64,000 nucleotides of DNA from an uncultured Pseudomonadota bacterium. GTDB lineage: Bacteria > Myxococcota_A > UBA796 > SXON01. The position numbers and the translations under genes are program-made. Under the pieces are notes generated by a model, which saw only the letters and a list, made by a program, of their open reading frames with translations, searched no databases and was not told the origin of the DNA. Within the stretch, counting starts at the first letter, position 1. Every line of letters starts with the position of its first letter. The stretch lies in contig CAIQVJ010000054.1 in the NCBI GenBank assembly GCA_903875225.1, positions 57,521-121,520 of the forward strand, given 5' to 3'. This document shows positions 53,364 to 61,451 of the stretch, piece after piece.

Positions 53364-53741
53364 ATGCTCGGTGCTTTGCTCGCTGCTTTGATCGGTCGTT
53401 GTCCGAATTGCCAAAAGGGGAGGATGTATCAATCGTTCATGAAGCTGAACGAGACGTGCCCGGTGTGTCACGTGCGCTTCGAACGGTGGAACGGGAGCTG
53501 GACCATCGCCGCAGTCATGGGGTACGGCTCCGGGGCGCTGTTCGCGGTCGGCCTCGGAGCGTGGTTCCTGCACAACGACGCGCTGAAGGGCTCCGAGAAG
53601 ATCCTCATCCCCGCCACCGTCGCATTCACCGCCTGCTTCTACCCGATGTGCAAGAACCTGAGCATGTTCATGCTGTGGAACAACGGTTTCATCACGGTAG
53701 ACCCGCCCACGATCGTGAAGTCGGACCCACCCGCCCCGTGA
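53364..53741 (+). CDS. DUF983-like zinc-ribbon membrane protein
   Basis: The 125-residue protein has two cysteine pairs near the N terminus (CPNC, CPVC), which probably bind zinc, followed by two hydrophobic segments (about 48-70 and 80-105). This is the pattern of DUF983 inner-membrane proteins of unknown role. It is the first gene rightward of the divergent ole promoter and probably leaderless. Confidence 0.8.
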   Translation: MLGALLAALIGRCPNCQKGRMYQSFMKLNETCPVCHVRFERWNGSWTIAAVMGYGSGALFAVGLGAWFLHNDALKGSEKILIPATVAFTACFYPMCKNLSMFMLWNNGFITVDPPTIVKSDPPAP

Positions 53742-53747
53742 CCGGGA

Positions 53748-54221
53748 TCAGCCCTCTTCACCCGCGAACGGGGCCACCCAGGCGGTGACGGCGTCGCAGG
53801 GGAACGAGAACCCGTCGCCGTAGTCCGGGGCGACCTGCTCACACTCGGTGCCCCGGCACGAATAGCTCGCCGAGACATTCCCCTCGATCGTTTCGTCGTC
53901 CACCCACGCGGCGTCGATCCGAGCGGACCAGGCGACCGCGGCGTCCGTGTTCCCGCTCCCGGCGTATGCGACGCTCGTGTCGAACACTTCGCAGGAGAAC
54001 GACAGACCGTCGAAGACGCAGGGGAGGGCGTCGGTGTCGTCGGCCCAGCGCCACGATTCTCCAAGCTCCACCCAGACCAGCCCATCTGCGCGCACGCCGT
54101 TCGCCGGGCCCTGGGCGTTGCACGACCAGGAGGTCTCGCCCGCGTCCACCGAATACCACCCCGACTCGGCCTGGACGGAGTCGTCGGGGTGGCAGGCGGA
54201 GAGCAGCAGAAGCAGGAGCAC
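53748..54221 (-). CDS. Short-signal lipoprotein of unknown function
   Basis: The 157-residue protein begins MLLLLLLSAC (Cys10; GTG start), a minimal lipoprotein signal without charge. The mature part has four or more Cys (e.g. CNAQG, CVFDG, CEVFD) spaced as if in disulphides, and is rich in Asp, Ser and Trp. No family is known to me. GTG 54221 was preferred because TATCCA begins exactly 12 nt upstream; a TTG at 54257 is open too. The gene is convergent with DUF983. Confidence 0.65.
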   Translation of the reverse strand: MLLLLLLSACHPDDSVQAESGWYSVDAGETSWSCNAQGPANGVRADGLVWVELGESWRWADDTDALPCVFDGLSFSCEVFDTSVAYAGSGNTDAAVAWSARIDAAWVDDETIEGNVSASYSCRGTECEQVAPDYGDGFSFPCDAVTAWVAPFAGEEG

Positions 54222-54227
54222 ACGTGG

Positions 54228-54233
54228 TGGATA
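54228..54233 (-). promoter_or_regulatory. -10 box of the 54221 lipoprotein gene, exactly 12 nt before GTG
   Basis: TATCCA on the minus strand begins exactly 12 nt before GTG 54221. Confidence 0.5.
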
Positions 54234-54266
54234 GACGGTGCACGGGGCCCACGTCAACAGAAACCG

Positions 54267-55442
54267 TCAGTGGCGGGCGTGCTCTGCGTCGTCTGACTGA
54301 CGGTCCCACCGGTCCTCGTCGGTATACGCACGCTCGGCGTCGCTGCGGTGGTGGGATTCGCCGTCGTCATACCGGCCCTCGTCGCCGCGCTCGTCGCCCT
54401 GCCGCCCATCGTCGCGCCGGTCCTCGTCGTACCGCCCGTCGTCGTTGCGGCCGACCTCACGCGACCCGACGTAGAGGGTGGACACGTCGTACGGCTGGAC
54501 TGTGACGCACGACTCGTACACGCTGCGGCCCCGCTCGTCGATCAGCTCGACGTGGTGTGCACCCAGCGCCAGCTCGAAGCGCGCATCCTGGTCCGGCGCG
54601 AGCGAGCGGAGCATGCGGCCGTCGATCATCAGGCGGGTGGACATCGGCTCCCGGTTCTGCACGTCCACGAGGCCGGTGACCGGCGGGTCGACGCGCCAGG
54701 TCCCGACGACGTCGGGGCGCACCGTTGCGACGACGTCATCCACACGCTCGCCGGACACCCGCCGGGCGGTCAGGTGGAAGGAGCCGAGCGGAACGCTGTC
54801 GAACACGGTCTGGCCGCGGGCATCGACGGTACGCACCAACCCACGGTCGGTGACGATCTGCAGGGGGATCGGGAGCGGGTTCACGACCACGACATCGTTG
54901 GCACGCGGCATCTGCGCCTCGAACATGGGCTCGGCGAAGGGCGCGACGTCCAGACGCTGCCGGTCGATGGTCCAGGTCCCCGCGACCATGGCCAGATCGT
55001 GGCAGCCGAGGGTCATCGCCACGAGCCGGGTCTGGTAGGGCGCGAACGAGGTGAGCACGCGCCCGTCCACGAGGAGATCCGCGGGGCGGTCCGCCTCGTT
55101 CTCCACCTTGACGTAGCCGACCGCCGGAGTGGTGAGCACCACCGCGGCAGACCTGTAGGCGCGGACCGAGACCTGCCGCGAGGTGAGCACCCGGTCCAGT
55201 CCGAACTGGCGGTAGGTCGCCCGCACGTAGACGTCGCCGGCTCGCGCCTGGAAGGACTGGGTGCGCCCGGCCCCGACCGGGATCGCCCGGCCATCCACCG
55301 TGACCATCATGCTCGCGGCGGTCTGGTTGCTCACCACCACCGTGCCGTAGTCGGCGGCGTAGTAGGGGTGGGCCTCCGCGGCGCCCGCGCCCATCAGCGC
55401 GAGTACGGTCGAGAACTGGACGATCGAGGACTTGACAGACAT
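54267..55442 (-). CDS. Secreted PEGA-like repeat protein with charged tail
   Basis: The 391-residue protein has a signal peptide (MSVKSS...GAAEA, cleavage near 25). It has three to four repeated beta units of about 90 residues with VDGR turns (TVDGRAIPVG, LVDGRVLTSF, MIDGRMLRSL), like PEGA surface domains. The last 60 residues are almost only Asp, Arg, Gly, Glu and His, which may bind metal or polyanion. ATG 55442 has GGAG upstream. A shared 10-mer TTCGCAAGAT lies upstream (55463-55472). Confidence 0.7.
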   Translation of the reverse strand: MSVKSSIVQFSTVLALMGAGAAEAHPYYAADYGTVVVSNQTAASMMVTVDGRAIPVGAGRTQSFQARAGDVYVRATYRQFGLDRVLTSRQVSVRAYRSAAVVLTTPAVGYVKVENEADRPADLLVDGRVLTSFAPYQTRLVAMTLGCHDLAMVAGTWTIDRQRLDVAPFAEPMFEAQMPRANDVVVVNPLPIPLQIVTDRGLVRTVDARGQTVFDSVPLGSFHLTARRVSGERVDDVVATVRPDVVGTWRVDPPVTGLVDVQNREPMSTRLMIDGRMLRSLAPDQDARFELALGAHHVELIDERGRSVYESCVTVQPYDVSTLYVGSREVGRNDDGRYDEDRRDDGRQGDERGDEGRYDDGESHHRSDAERAYTDEDRWDRQSDDAEHARH

Positions 55443-55579
55443 GGCTGCTCCGTTTGTGTAGGTTCGCAAGATTGCCTTGCCACACGCCAAAGGGACGCCC
55501 GACCCGCAAGAACATTCGGGCGCGGGACCCCCGGGAGACAGGACGTGACCGCAGTGGACATCCCGCTACCCGGCCGCGT

Positions 55580-55585
55580 TACCCG
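55580..55585 (+). promoter_or_regulatory. -10 box of selA, exactly 12 nt before ATG
   Basis: TACCCG begins exactly 12 nt before ATG 55592; TGGACA at 55555-55560 may be the -35, with a 19-bp spacer. No Shine-Dalgarno sequence. Confidence 0.5.
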
Positions 55586-55591
55586 GGCCAT

Positions 55592-56908
55592 ATGCCCGAC
55601 CCGTCTGACCCAAGGCGCGATCTGCCCGCAGTGCACGCTCTGCTCGCACAGGTGCCGGACCTCCCGCGCGGCCCCGCGAAGACTGCGGCGCGTGATCTGC
55701 TCGACGCTGCCCGCAAGGGCGCGGTGCCCCACGACTGGGAGTCCGCGCTGCGTGCGCGCGTGGCGGAGGGCCGCGCGCTGCACCTTCGTCGCGTGCTCAA
55801 CGCAACGGGCGTGGTGCTGCACACCAACCTCGGGCGCGCCCCGCTCTCCACGCGCGCGGCTGTGGCTGTCGGCGCGGTCACCGCCGGCTACACCAACCTG
55901 GAGCTCGACCTCGAGACCGGCGAGCGGGGCGAACGCCTCGCGGGCGTGGCGCCGAGGCTCTGTGCGCTGTTCGGTTCCGATGCCGCGCTCGCGGTGAACA
56001 ATTGCGCGGCGGCAGTGCTCCTCGCGCTCTCCAGCCTGGCGGCAGGGCGGGAGGTGATCGTCTCACGAGGCGAGCTTGTGGAGATCGGCGGTTCCTTCCG
56101 CATCCCGGATGTCATCACCGCCTGCGGGGCGCGGCTCCGGGAGGTCGGCACCACCAACCGCACCCGCGTGCGGGACTACGCGGCGGCGATCAGCGCGGAA
56201 ACCGGGGTGATCCTGCGTGTGCATCCTTCGAACTTCCACGTCGAGGGGTTCACCGAGAGCGCGCCGCGTGAAGCCCTGGTGGCGCTCGCCCACGAGCGCG
56301 GCCTCCTGTACGTGGAGGACCTGGGGAGCGGAGCCATGCGCGAGGGCACCTCCGATTCGACAGTCCAGTCCGTGATCGACGCTGGCGCGGATCTCGTGTG
56401 CTTCTCGGGCGACAAGCTGTTCGGTGGCCCGCAGGCCGGCATCGTCGTCGGTCGGGCCGACCCCGTCGCCCGGATGCGCCGCCACCCGCTCTACCGCGCG
56501 CTCCGCCTCGACCGGCTGGTGCTGGCGGCCCTCGAAGCGACGATCCTCGACCACGCCGACGGGCTGGAATTGCCCGTGGACACGATGCTCTCGCACACCG
56601 CTGCGACCCTGGGCCCAGCGACGAGGGCGCTCGCCGATGCCCTCGTCGCGGCCGGCGTGAACGCCGCCGTCGTGCCGACGGAGGGGCTCGCGGGCGGCGG
56701 CTCACGTCCCTCGGACAGGTTGCCCGGCGTCGGGGTTCGAATCCTGGGGGTGCATCCGGACAAGCTGGCGGCGCGCCTGCGCAGGGGCTCCCCTCCCGTG
56801 ATCGCGCGGGTGGAGAGCGCGGGCGTCGTCCTCGACCTGCGGACGGTGCCCGAGGCCGACCATCCGGCATTGCAGGCCGCCGTGCTCGGAGCCCTCGCGC
56901 CGGGTTGA
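55592..56908 (+). CDS. selA: L-seryl-tRNA(Sec) selenium transferase
   Basis: The 438-residue PLP enzyme turns Ser-tRNA(Sec) into Sec-tRNA(Sec) with selenophosphate. It has the SelA N-terminal domain, NATGVVLHTNLGRAPLS, NNCAAAVLLAL and the PLP lysine Lys275 in FSGDKLFGGPQAG. Length is a little below the E. coli 463. No selB, selD or tRNA-Sec is seen next to it. It is 6 kb from a gene that needs Sec. The start is leaderless. A short gap (56909-56960) separates it from the convergent dehydrogenase gene. Confidence 0.96.
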   Translation: MPDPSDPRRDLPAVHALLAQVPDLPRGPAKTAARDLLDAARKGAVPHDWESALRARVAEGRALHLRRVLNATGVVLHTNLGRAPLSTRAAVAVGAVTAGYTNLELDLETGERGERLAGVAPRLCALFGSDAALAVNNCAAAVLLALSSLAAGREVIVSRGELVEIGGSFRIPDVITACGARLREVGTTNRTRVRDYAAAISAETGVILRVHPSNFHVEGFTESAPREALVALAHERGLLYVEDLGSGAMREGTSDSTVQSVIDAGADLVCFSGDKLFGGPQAGIVVGRADPVARMRRHPLYRALRLDRLVLAALEATILDHADGLELPVDTMLSHTAATLGPATRALADALVAAGVNAAVVPTEGLAGGGSRPSDRLPGVGVRILGVHPDKLAARLRRGSPPVIARVESAGVVLDLRTVPEADHPALQAAVLGALAPG

Positions 56909-56960
56909 GCGCAAGGGGCACCGGCCCTGGCCGCCCGCTCGAAGGTCCGTCCGCCCCGTT

Positions 56961-57911
56961 TCAGGACGGTCGCATCAGCACCTTCATGGCCCCGCGCGCC
57001 GTGGTGAGCGCCTCGACCCCCAGCGGCAGCTCGGCGTCGATCAACGGGATGGGGTCCACGACCCCTGCTGCGAGCAGGCGCAGGGCAGGCTCGAACGGGC
57101 CGCACCGGCTGCCGAGGATGCGCACCTCGTGGATCACGACCTGGTTGGGCTCGAACCCGGCCAGATCGTGCACAGTCGTCTTCAGGACAACCGTGCCGCC
57201 CGGCCGCACGAGCGAGACCGCGAGCGCCAGGCCCGCCGGGCTCCCGGTGCAGTCGACGACGACGTCGGCGCCGGCGCCCTCCCCTGGCGCGAGGCGCTCA
57301 ATGCCCACCGGCAACCGCTGCAGGCGATCGTCCCCTGGTTCACGCGCCTGCACCCCGACGCGCGCACCGGTCAGCGCGAGCACCCGCGCGCACAACTGGC
57401 CGAGTCGCCCCGGCCCCAGCACGACGACGCGATCGGACGGGGACACGTGGAGCTGCTCGAGCACGCGCAGGGCCGCCGCGAGCGGCTCCACGAAGACGGC
57501 CGCGCGGTCGTCCACGCCTTCGGGAACGGCGTGCAGGTTTGCGACGGGTATGGAGACGCGGTCCGCGAACGCACCGTCCCGACCCACGATACCGAGCACT
57601 GTGCGGTGCGGGCAGTGCGAACCCCGCCCAGCGAGGCACGTGGGGCACCGCCCGCAGGCCGCGTTGATGTCGGCCACCACGCGCCGCCCGAGCCACTCCG
57701 CGGGCCCCTGCTCCACCTGCCCCACGAACTCGTGCCCAAGCACGCCGGAGAAGCCCATGTACCCCTTGACGAGCTCCAGGTCCGTCGCACACACCCCCGC
57801 GAGGCGCACTCGCACGCTCGCCTCGCCGGGCAGCGCCCGGAAGTCGCGTTCGATCATCGCGGGCCCATCGGGGCCGAGAGCGAGGGCGAGAGACCTGTTG
57901 GTGGGGTGCAT
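56961..57911 (-). CDS. Zinc-dependent alcohol dehydrogenase-like (MDR) protein
   Basis: The 316-residue protein is of the medium-chain dehydrogenase group: GVCATDLELVKGYMGFSGVLGHEFVGQV with the catalytic zinc Cys and His, four structural-zinc Cys (CGRCPTCLAGRGSHC) and a GPGRLGQL cofactor-binding loop. It oxidises an alcohol or sugar alcohol; the substrate is unknown. A TATGCT -10 box lies at 57930-57935 (minus), with a 12-nt leader. It is convergent with selA; no functional link is implied. Confidence 0.88.
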   Translation of the reverse strand: MHPTNRSLALALGPDGPAMIERDFRALPGEASVRVRLAGVCATDLELVKGYMGFSGVLGHEFVGQVEQGPAEWLGRRVVADINAACGRCPTCLAGRGSHCPHRTVLGIVGRDGAFADRVSIPVANLHAVPEGVDDRAAVFVEPLAAALRVLEQLHVSPSDRVVVLGPGRLGQLCARVLALTGARVGVQAREPGDDRLQRLPVGIERLAPGEGAGADVVVDCTGSPAGLALAVSLVRPGGTVVLKTTVHDLAGFEPNQVVIHEVRILGSRCGPFEPALRLLAAGVVDPIPLIDAELPLGVEALTTARGAMKVLMRPS

Positions 57912-57963
57912 CTGCAGACCGGAGATGCCAGCATAAGCCGGTGACGAACCGTCGACCCCGCGA

Positions 57964-57969
57964 TAAACC
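57964..57969 (+). promoter_or_regulatory. -10 box of the J-like/HTH gene, exactly 12 nt before ATG
   Basis: TAAACC begins exactly 12 nt before ATG 57976; no ribosome site. Confidence 0.45.
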
Positions 57970-57975
57970 CGTTCG

Positions 57976-58863
57976 ATGCCCGTCGGATTCTACGAACTCC
58001 TCCAGTTGGCGCCCGAGGCGAGCCCGGACGCCGTGCGCGCAGCCTGGCAGGATCAGGTCGCCCAGGTGGTCCGTCGCATGCGCACCGCCGAGGCCAAGAA
58101 GCTCGATCGCGCCCCGATCGAGGCCCGGCGCCTCTCGTTGAACGAGGCATACGCCGTGCTCTCCGACCCGGTCCGGCGCCGTCGCTACGACCGGTTCCGT
58201 GCCGTGTCGCGGGATGGCCTGCCCACCGATCCCGACGAGCTCTGGAGGATCGCCGGCCCCTCGCTGGTGGACCCGGGCGCCGCAGCCGCCGTCGAGGTGA
58301 TCCGCTCGCTCACCGATCTGAAGGTCGGGCCGCCGTTCACGGACGCCGCCCCGGCTGCCTCCACGCGGGAGGTCACCAACCCCGGGTTCCCCGCGGGCGC
58401 AGCCTTCGCCGCGAGCCCCTCGGTCCAGATCGACGAGCCCCCATCCATCTCCGTGATGCCAGCGCCATCGATCGCGATCGCCTCCGAGAACACCGCCAGC
58501 CGGCAGGCTGCCAAGCTCGCGAAGCCCGCGGCTGCAGCCGCGAAGGCCGGTCCGGTGATCGACAAGAGCGTCTCGGCGGAGGCCCTCGCGCGACTGTTCG
58601 ACCAGTACGGCCCCACCGGCGCGTGCCTGCGGGCCATCCGCGAGGTGCGGCGCATCTCGCTCGCCGACCTCTCCGCGATCACCCGGATCTCGCAGCGGTT
58701 TCTCGATGCGATGGAGCGCGATGCGTTCACCGAGCTGCCGGGCTCCACGTTCGTGCGCGGCTACCTGAAGATGGTGATCCGTGGGCTCGAAGCCCTCGAC
58801 GGATCCGAGGTCGACGAATTCATCGAAGGCTACATGTCACGCTTCCATCGCGCGCGGGGTTGA
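57976..58863 (+). CDS. J-like domain fused to a RodZ-like helix-turn-helix
   Basis: The 295-residue protein starts with a DnaJ-like domain (FYELLQLAPEASPDAVRAAWQDQV ... LNEAYAVLSDPVRRRRYDRF), but the HPD that activates DnaK is absent (AQVVRRM). After an Ala/Pro/Ser linker (about 110-195), a RodZ/Cro-like helix-turn-helix domain follows (LRAIREVRRISLADLSAITRIS, then ERDAFTELPGSTFVRGYLKMV). It may link a chaperone-like surface with DNA or with cell-shape proteins. RluD-like starts 1 bp later. Confidence 0.82.
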   Translation: MPVGFYELLQLAPEASPDAVRAAWQDQVAQVVRRMRTAEAKKLDRAPIEARRLSLNEAYAVLSDPVRRRRYDRFRAVSRDGLPTDPDELWRIAGPSLVDPGAAAAVEVIRSLTDLKVGPPFTDAAPAASTREVTNPGFPAGAAFAASPSVQIDEPPSISVMPAPSIAIASENTASRQAAKLAKPAAAAAKAGPVIDKSVSAEALARLFDQYGPTGACLRAIREVRRISLADLSAITRISQRFLDAMERDAFTELPGSTFVRGYLKMVIRGLEALDGSEVDEFIEGYMSRFHRARG

Positions 58864-58864
58864 T

Positions 58865-59947
58865 TTGGCTGAAACATTGGTTGGGGACCGGATCTGGACG
58901 GTCCCGGAGGGCGAGGGCGATCGCCTTGACCGGATGCTCGTACGCGCCTTTCCTGACCTCTCCCGGAGCCGCGTACAGGCCCTGATGGCCGAGGGCCGGG
59001 CCCATGTGGACGGCGTGATCGTGAAGCCGAGCTTCAAGGTGACAGCCGGCCAGGTGCTCACCCTGCACGTGCCCCCCGTGGCGCCGCTCGACCTCACCCC
59101 CGAGCAGCATGACGTGCCCGTGCTCTACGAGGACGACGATCTCGTGGTGATCGTGAAGCCCGCCGGCATGGTGGTGCACCCCTCGGCCGGACACATGACC
59201 GGCACCCTGGTGCATGCATTGCTTGGGCAGGTGAAGAACCTCTCGGGCATCGGTGGCATGGAGCGCCCCGGGATCGTGCACCGCCTCGACGGCGGGACCA
59301 GCGGCATCATGGTGGTTGCCAAGGGGGATCGCGCTCACCACGCGCTTTCGGAGCAGTTCGCCGTGCACAGCGTCGAGCGCCGCTACCTCGCGCTGATCCA
59401 CAAGGTACCGCTCCACGACCAGGGCACGTTCCGGTCCCGCATCTGGCGTGACCCCAACAATCGCCTCAAGATGGCGAGCGTCGTTCCGGGCCGCAAGAAG
59501 CCCGTGGTCGAGGAGAACTGGGACGACGAGAACGATCGGCCGCTGCGGCGCGGCCCGGGGTGGGAGCGGCCCGAGCCTGAGGAGGAGGACGACGACCCCG
59601 CCGGGAAGGAGGCGATCACGCACTGGAAGCTGCGGTTTCGCGGGGACCGCGTCGCCGCCGTGGAGTGCCGTCTCGAGACGGGACGCACCCATCAGGTGCG
59701 GGTGCACCTCTCCGAGGCCGGGCACCCGATCCTGGGGGACAGCGTCTACAACCGGCGGGACTGCGTCCCCACGGCCGCCCTGCGGGAGGCGGTGACCGCG
59801 TTGACCCATCCCATGCTGCACGCGTTCCGGTTGGCGTTCGACCACCCGGACGGGCAGCGGCTCTCGTTCACCGCTCCGCCGCCCGCGGACTTCGTGGAGA
59901 TGGCGCGCTTGATGGGGTGGGATGCGGCAACGATGATCGGGCCGTGA
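58865..59947 (+). CDS. RluD-like 23S rRNA pseudouridine synthase
   Basis: The 360-residue enzyme has an N-terminal S4 domain (RLDRMLVRAFPDLSRSRVQALMAEG) and the RluA catalytic core with Asp142 in HRLDGGTSG and GRTHQVRVH. It probably modifies 23S rRNA. An acidic insertion of about 35 residues (around 215-250, EEEDDDP) is unusual. The TTG at 58865 follows the previous stop by one base; a further TTG at 58877 is possible. It is co-transcribed with the J-like gene. Confidence 0.88.
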   Translation: MAETLVGDRIWTVPEGEGDRLDRMLVRAFPDLSRSRVQALMAEGRAHVDGVIVKPSFKVTAGQVLTLHVPPVAPLDLTPEQHDVPVLYEDDDLVVIVKPAGMVVHPSAGHMTGTLVHALLGQVKNLSGIGGMERPGIVHRLDGGTSGIMVVAKGDRAHHALSEQFAVHSVERRYLALIHKVPLHDQGTFRSRIWRDPNNRLKMASVVPGRKKPVVEENWDDENDRPLRRGPGWERPEPEEEDDDPAGKEAITHWKLRFRGDRVAAVECRLETGRTHQVRVHLSEAGHPILGDSVYNRRDCVPTAALREAVTALTHPMLHAFRLAFDHPDGQRLSFTAPPPADFVEMARLMGWDAATMIGP

Positions 59948-60005
59948 ACTGAGTCGTCGCCGACCTCCCGCGCGTCCCTGTCCCCTCACCCAGGCGCCGA
60001 AGCCG

Positions 60006-61412
60006 ATGCCCTACCACACCACCCCCTGGCAGTTCTACGACGTCGCGATCGGCCTCTGCCCCGTGTGCCTCGGCCGGGCCACGGGGCACCTCGTGTTCGA
60101 GGACGAGAAGGTCTGGTTCGACAAGCGCTGCCCCACCCACGGTCTCCAGCGGGTGTTGATGGACGACGACATCGCCTGGTTTCGAAGGTGCCGCGAGGAC
60201 TTCCTGGCCCCCGGCGGACAGCCGAACCAGCCCGGGGCGCCGGTTCGGCACGGCTGCCCCTACGACTGCGGTCTCTGCCCCGATCATCAGCAGCACACCT
60301 GCGTCGCCGTGTTGGAGGTCACCGAAAACTGCAACCTGGCCTGCCCGGTCTGCTACGCCGGGAGCGGCCCCCACCGCCCACGCCACCGCAGCCTCCCGGA
60401 GATCGAGGTGATGCTCGACGGGGTCTCCCGCTCGGAGGACACCCTCAACGTGCTCCAGTTGTCTGGGGGTGAGCCGACCTTGCACCCTGATTTCTTCGAG
60501 ATCCTGCGGCGATGCAGGCGCCGCTCGATCCGGCACCTGATGGTCAACACGAACGGGCTGCGCATCGCGGAAGATCGCGCGTTCGCCGAGCAGTTGGCCA
60601 GCTTCAAGCCCCTCCTCGAGGTCTATCTGCAGTTCGACTCGTTGCGCGGCGAGCGACTCCTCGCCCTGCGTGGAAAGGACCTTCGGGCCGTCCACGACCA
60701 GGCGCTCCGCACCCTCGACGAGCTGGACATCTCGACCACGTTGGTCGTCACGCTCGTGAAGGGGGTCAACGACGACGAGATCGGCGACATCATCCAGCAT
60801 GCGCTCACCTACCGTTGCGTGCGCGGTGTCACCCTCCAACCCCTCCAGCGAGCCGGTCGGGTGGCCGGGGCGGTCGCCGAGACCGACCGACTCACCTACG
60901 GCCGCGTACGTCAGCTGGTGATCCAGCAGTCCGGCCTGTTCCGGCCCGAAGACGTGGTGCCGGTGCCCTGCCACTCGGACAGCCTCGCCATGGCGTACGC
61001 ATTCAAGTTCGGGGGCGACACGATCCCCCTCTCGACACTGCTCGACCCCTCGGTCCTCGTCCACGCCATGGACGGCAACGCGATGACGCTGGAGCAGGAT
61101 CGCGAGCGTGCACGACTGCTGTACGAAGCGTTCCAGGCCAGGCACTCCCCCTCCTCCCACACCGCGGCGCTGCAGGAGCTGCTGACCTGCCTGCCCAACC
61201 CGGGGTGCTTCGGGGAGTTGACCTACGCCAACGTGTTCCGGGTGATGATCGTGCAGTTCATGGACGCCTGGAACCTCGAGCAGCGTGCCCTCCAACGCTC
61301 GTGCATCCACATCGTCCACCCCGATGGCCGACTGATCCCGTTCGACACGTACAACATCCTGCACAGGCCCGGCCGCCTCCGCACCCCCGGCGAGGCGACC
61401 CCGCTCCCGTAG
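60006..61412 (+). CDS. Tes/MAS-like radical SAM protein
   Basis: The 468-residue protein has the radical SAM motif CNLACPVC (Cys109, Cys113, Cys116) and extra Cys clusters upstream (CPVC at 18-21, CPTHG, CPYDCGLCPDHQQHTC) as in the MJ0619/Tes group. Members include the archaeal tetraether lipid synthase and proposed bacterial membrane-spanning lipid synthases. Its closest role here is thus a lipid C-C coupling enzyme, but radical SAM methyltransferases of the group are also possible. A LSGGEPTLHP motif completes the SAM site. The gene stands 58 bp after RluD-like. Confidence 0.7.
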   Translation: MPYHTTPWQFYDVAIGLCPVCLGRATGHLVFEDEKVWFDKRCPTHGLQRVLMDDDIAWFRRCREDFLAPGGQPNQPGAPVRHGCPYDCGLCPDHQQHTCVAVLEVTENCNLACPVCYAGSGPHRPRHRSLPEIEVMLDGVSRSEDTLNVLQLSGGEPTLHPDFFEILRRCRRRSIRHLMVNTNGLRIAEDRAFAEQLASFKPLLEVYLQFDSLRGERLLALRGKDLRAVHDQALRTLDELDISTTLVVTLVKGVNDDEIGDIIQHALTYRCVRGVTLQPLQRAGRVAGAVAETDRLTYGRVRQLVIQQSGLFRPEDVVPVPCHSDSLAMAYAFKFGGDTIPLSTLLDPSVLVHAMDGNAMTLEQDRERARLLYEAFQARHSPSSHTAALQELLTCLPNPGCFGELTYANVFRVMIVQFMDAWNLEQRALQRSCIHIVHPDGRLIPFDTYNILHRPGRLRTPGEATPLP

Positions 61413-61451
61413 GCCGCCCTGTAGCCCGCTTCCCGTGCGCCGCCCCCCCGC

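Noticed and set aside
56725..56755. GGTTCGAATCC inside selA, resembling a tRNA T loop
   Set aside because: The T stem does not pair fully, there are no acceptor or anticodon arms, and it lies in conserved selA coding sequence.
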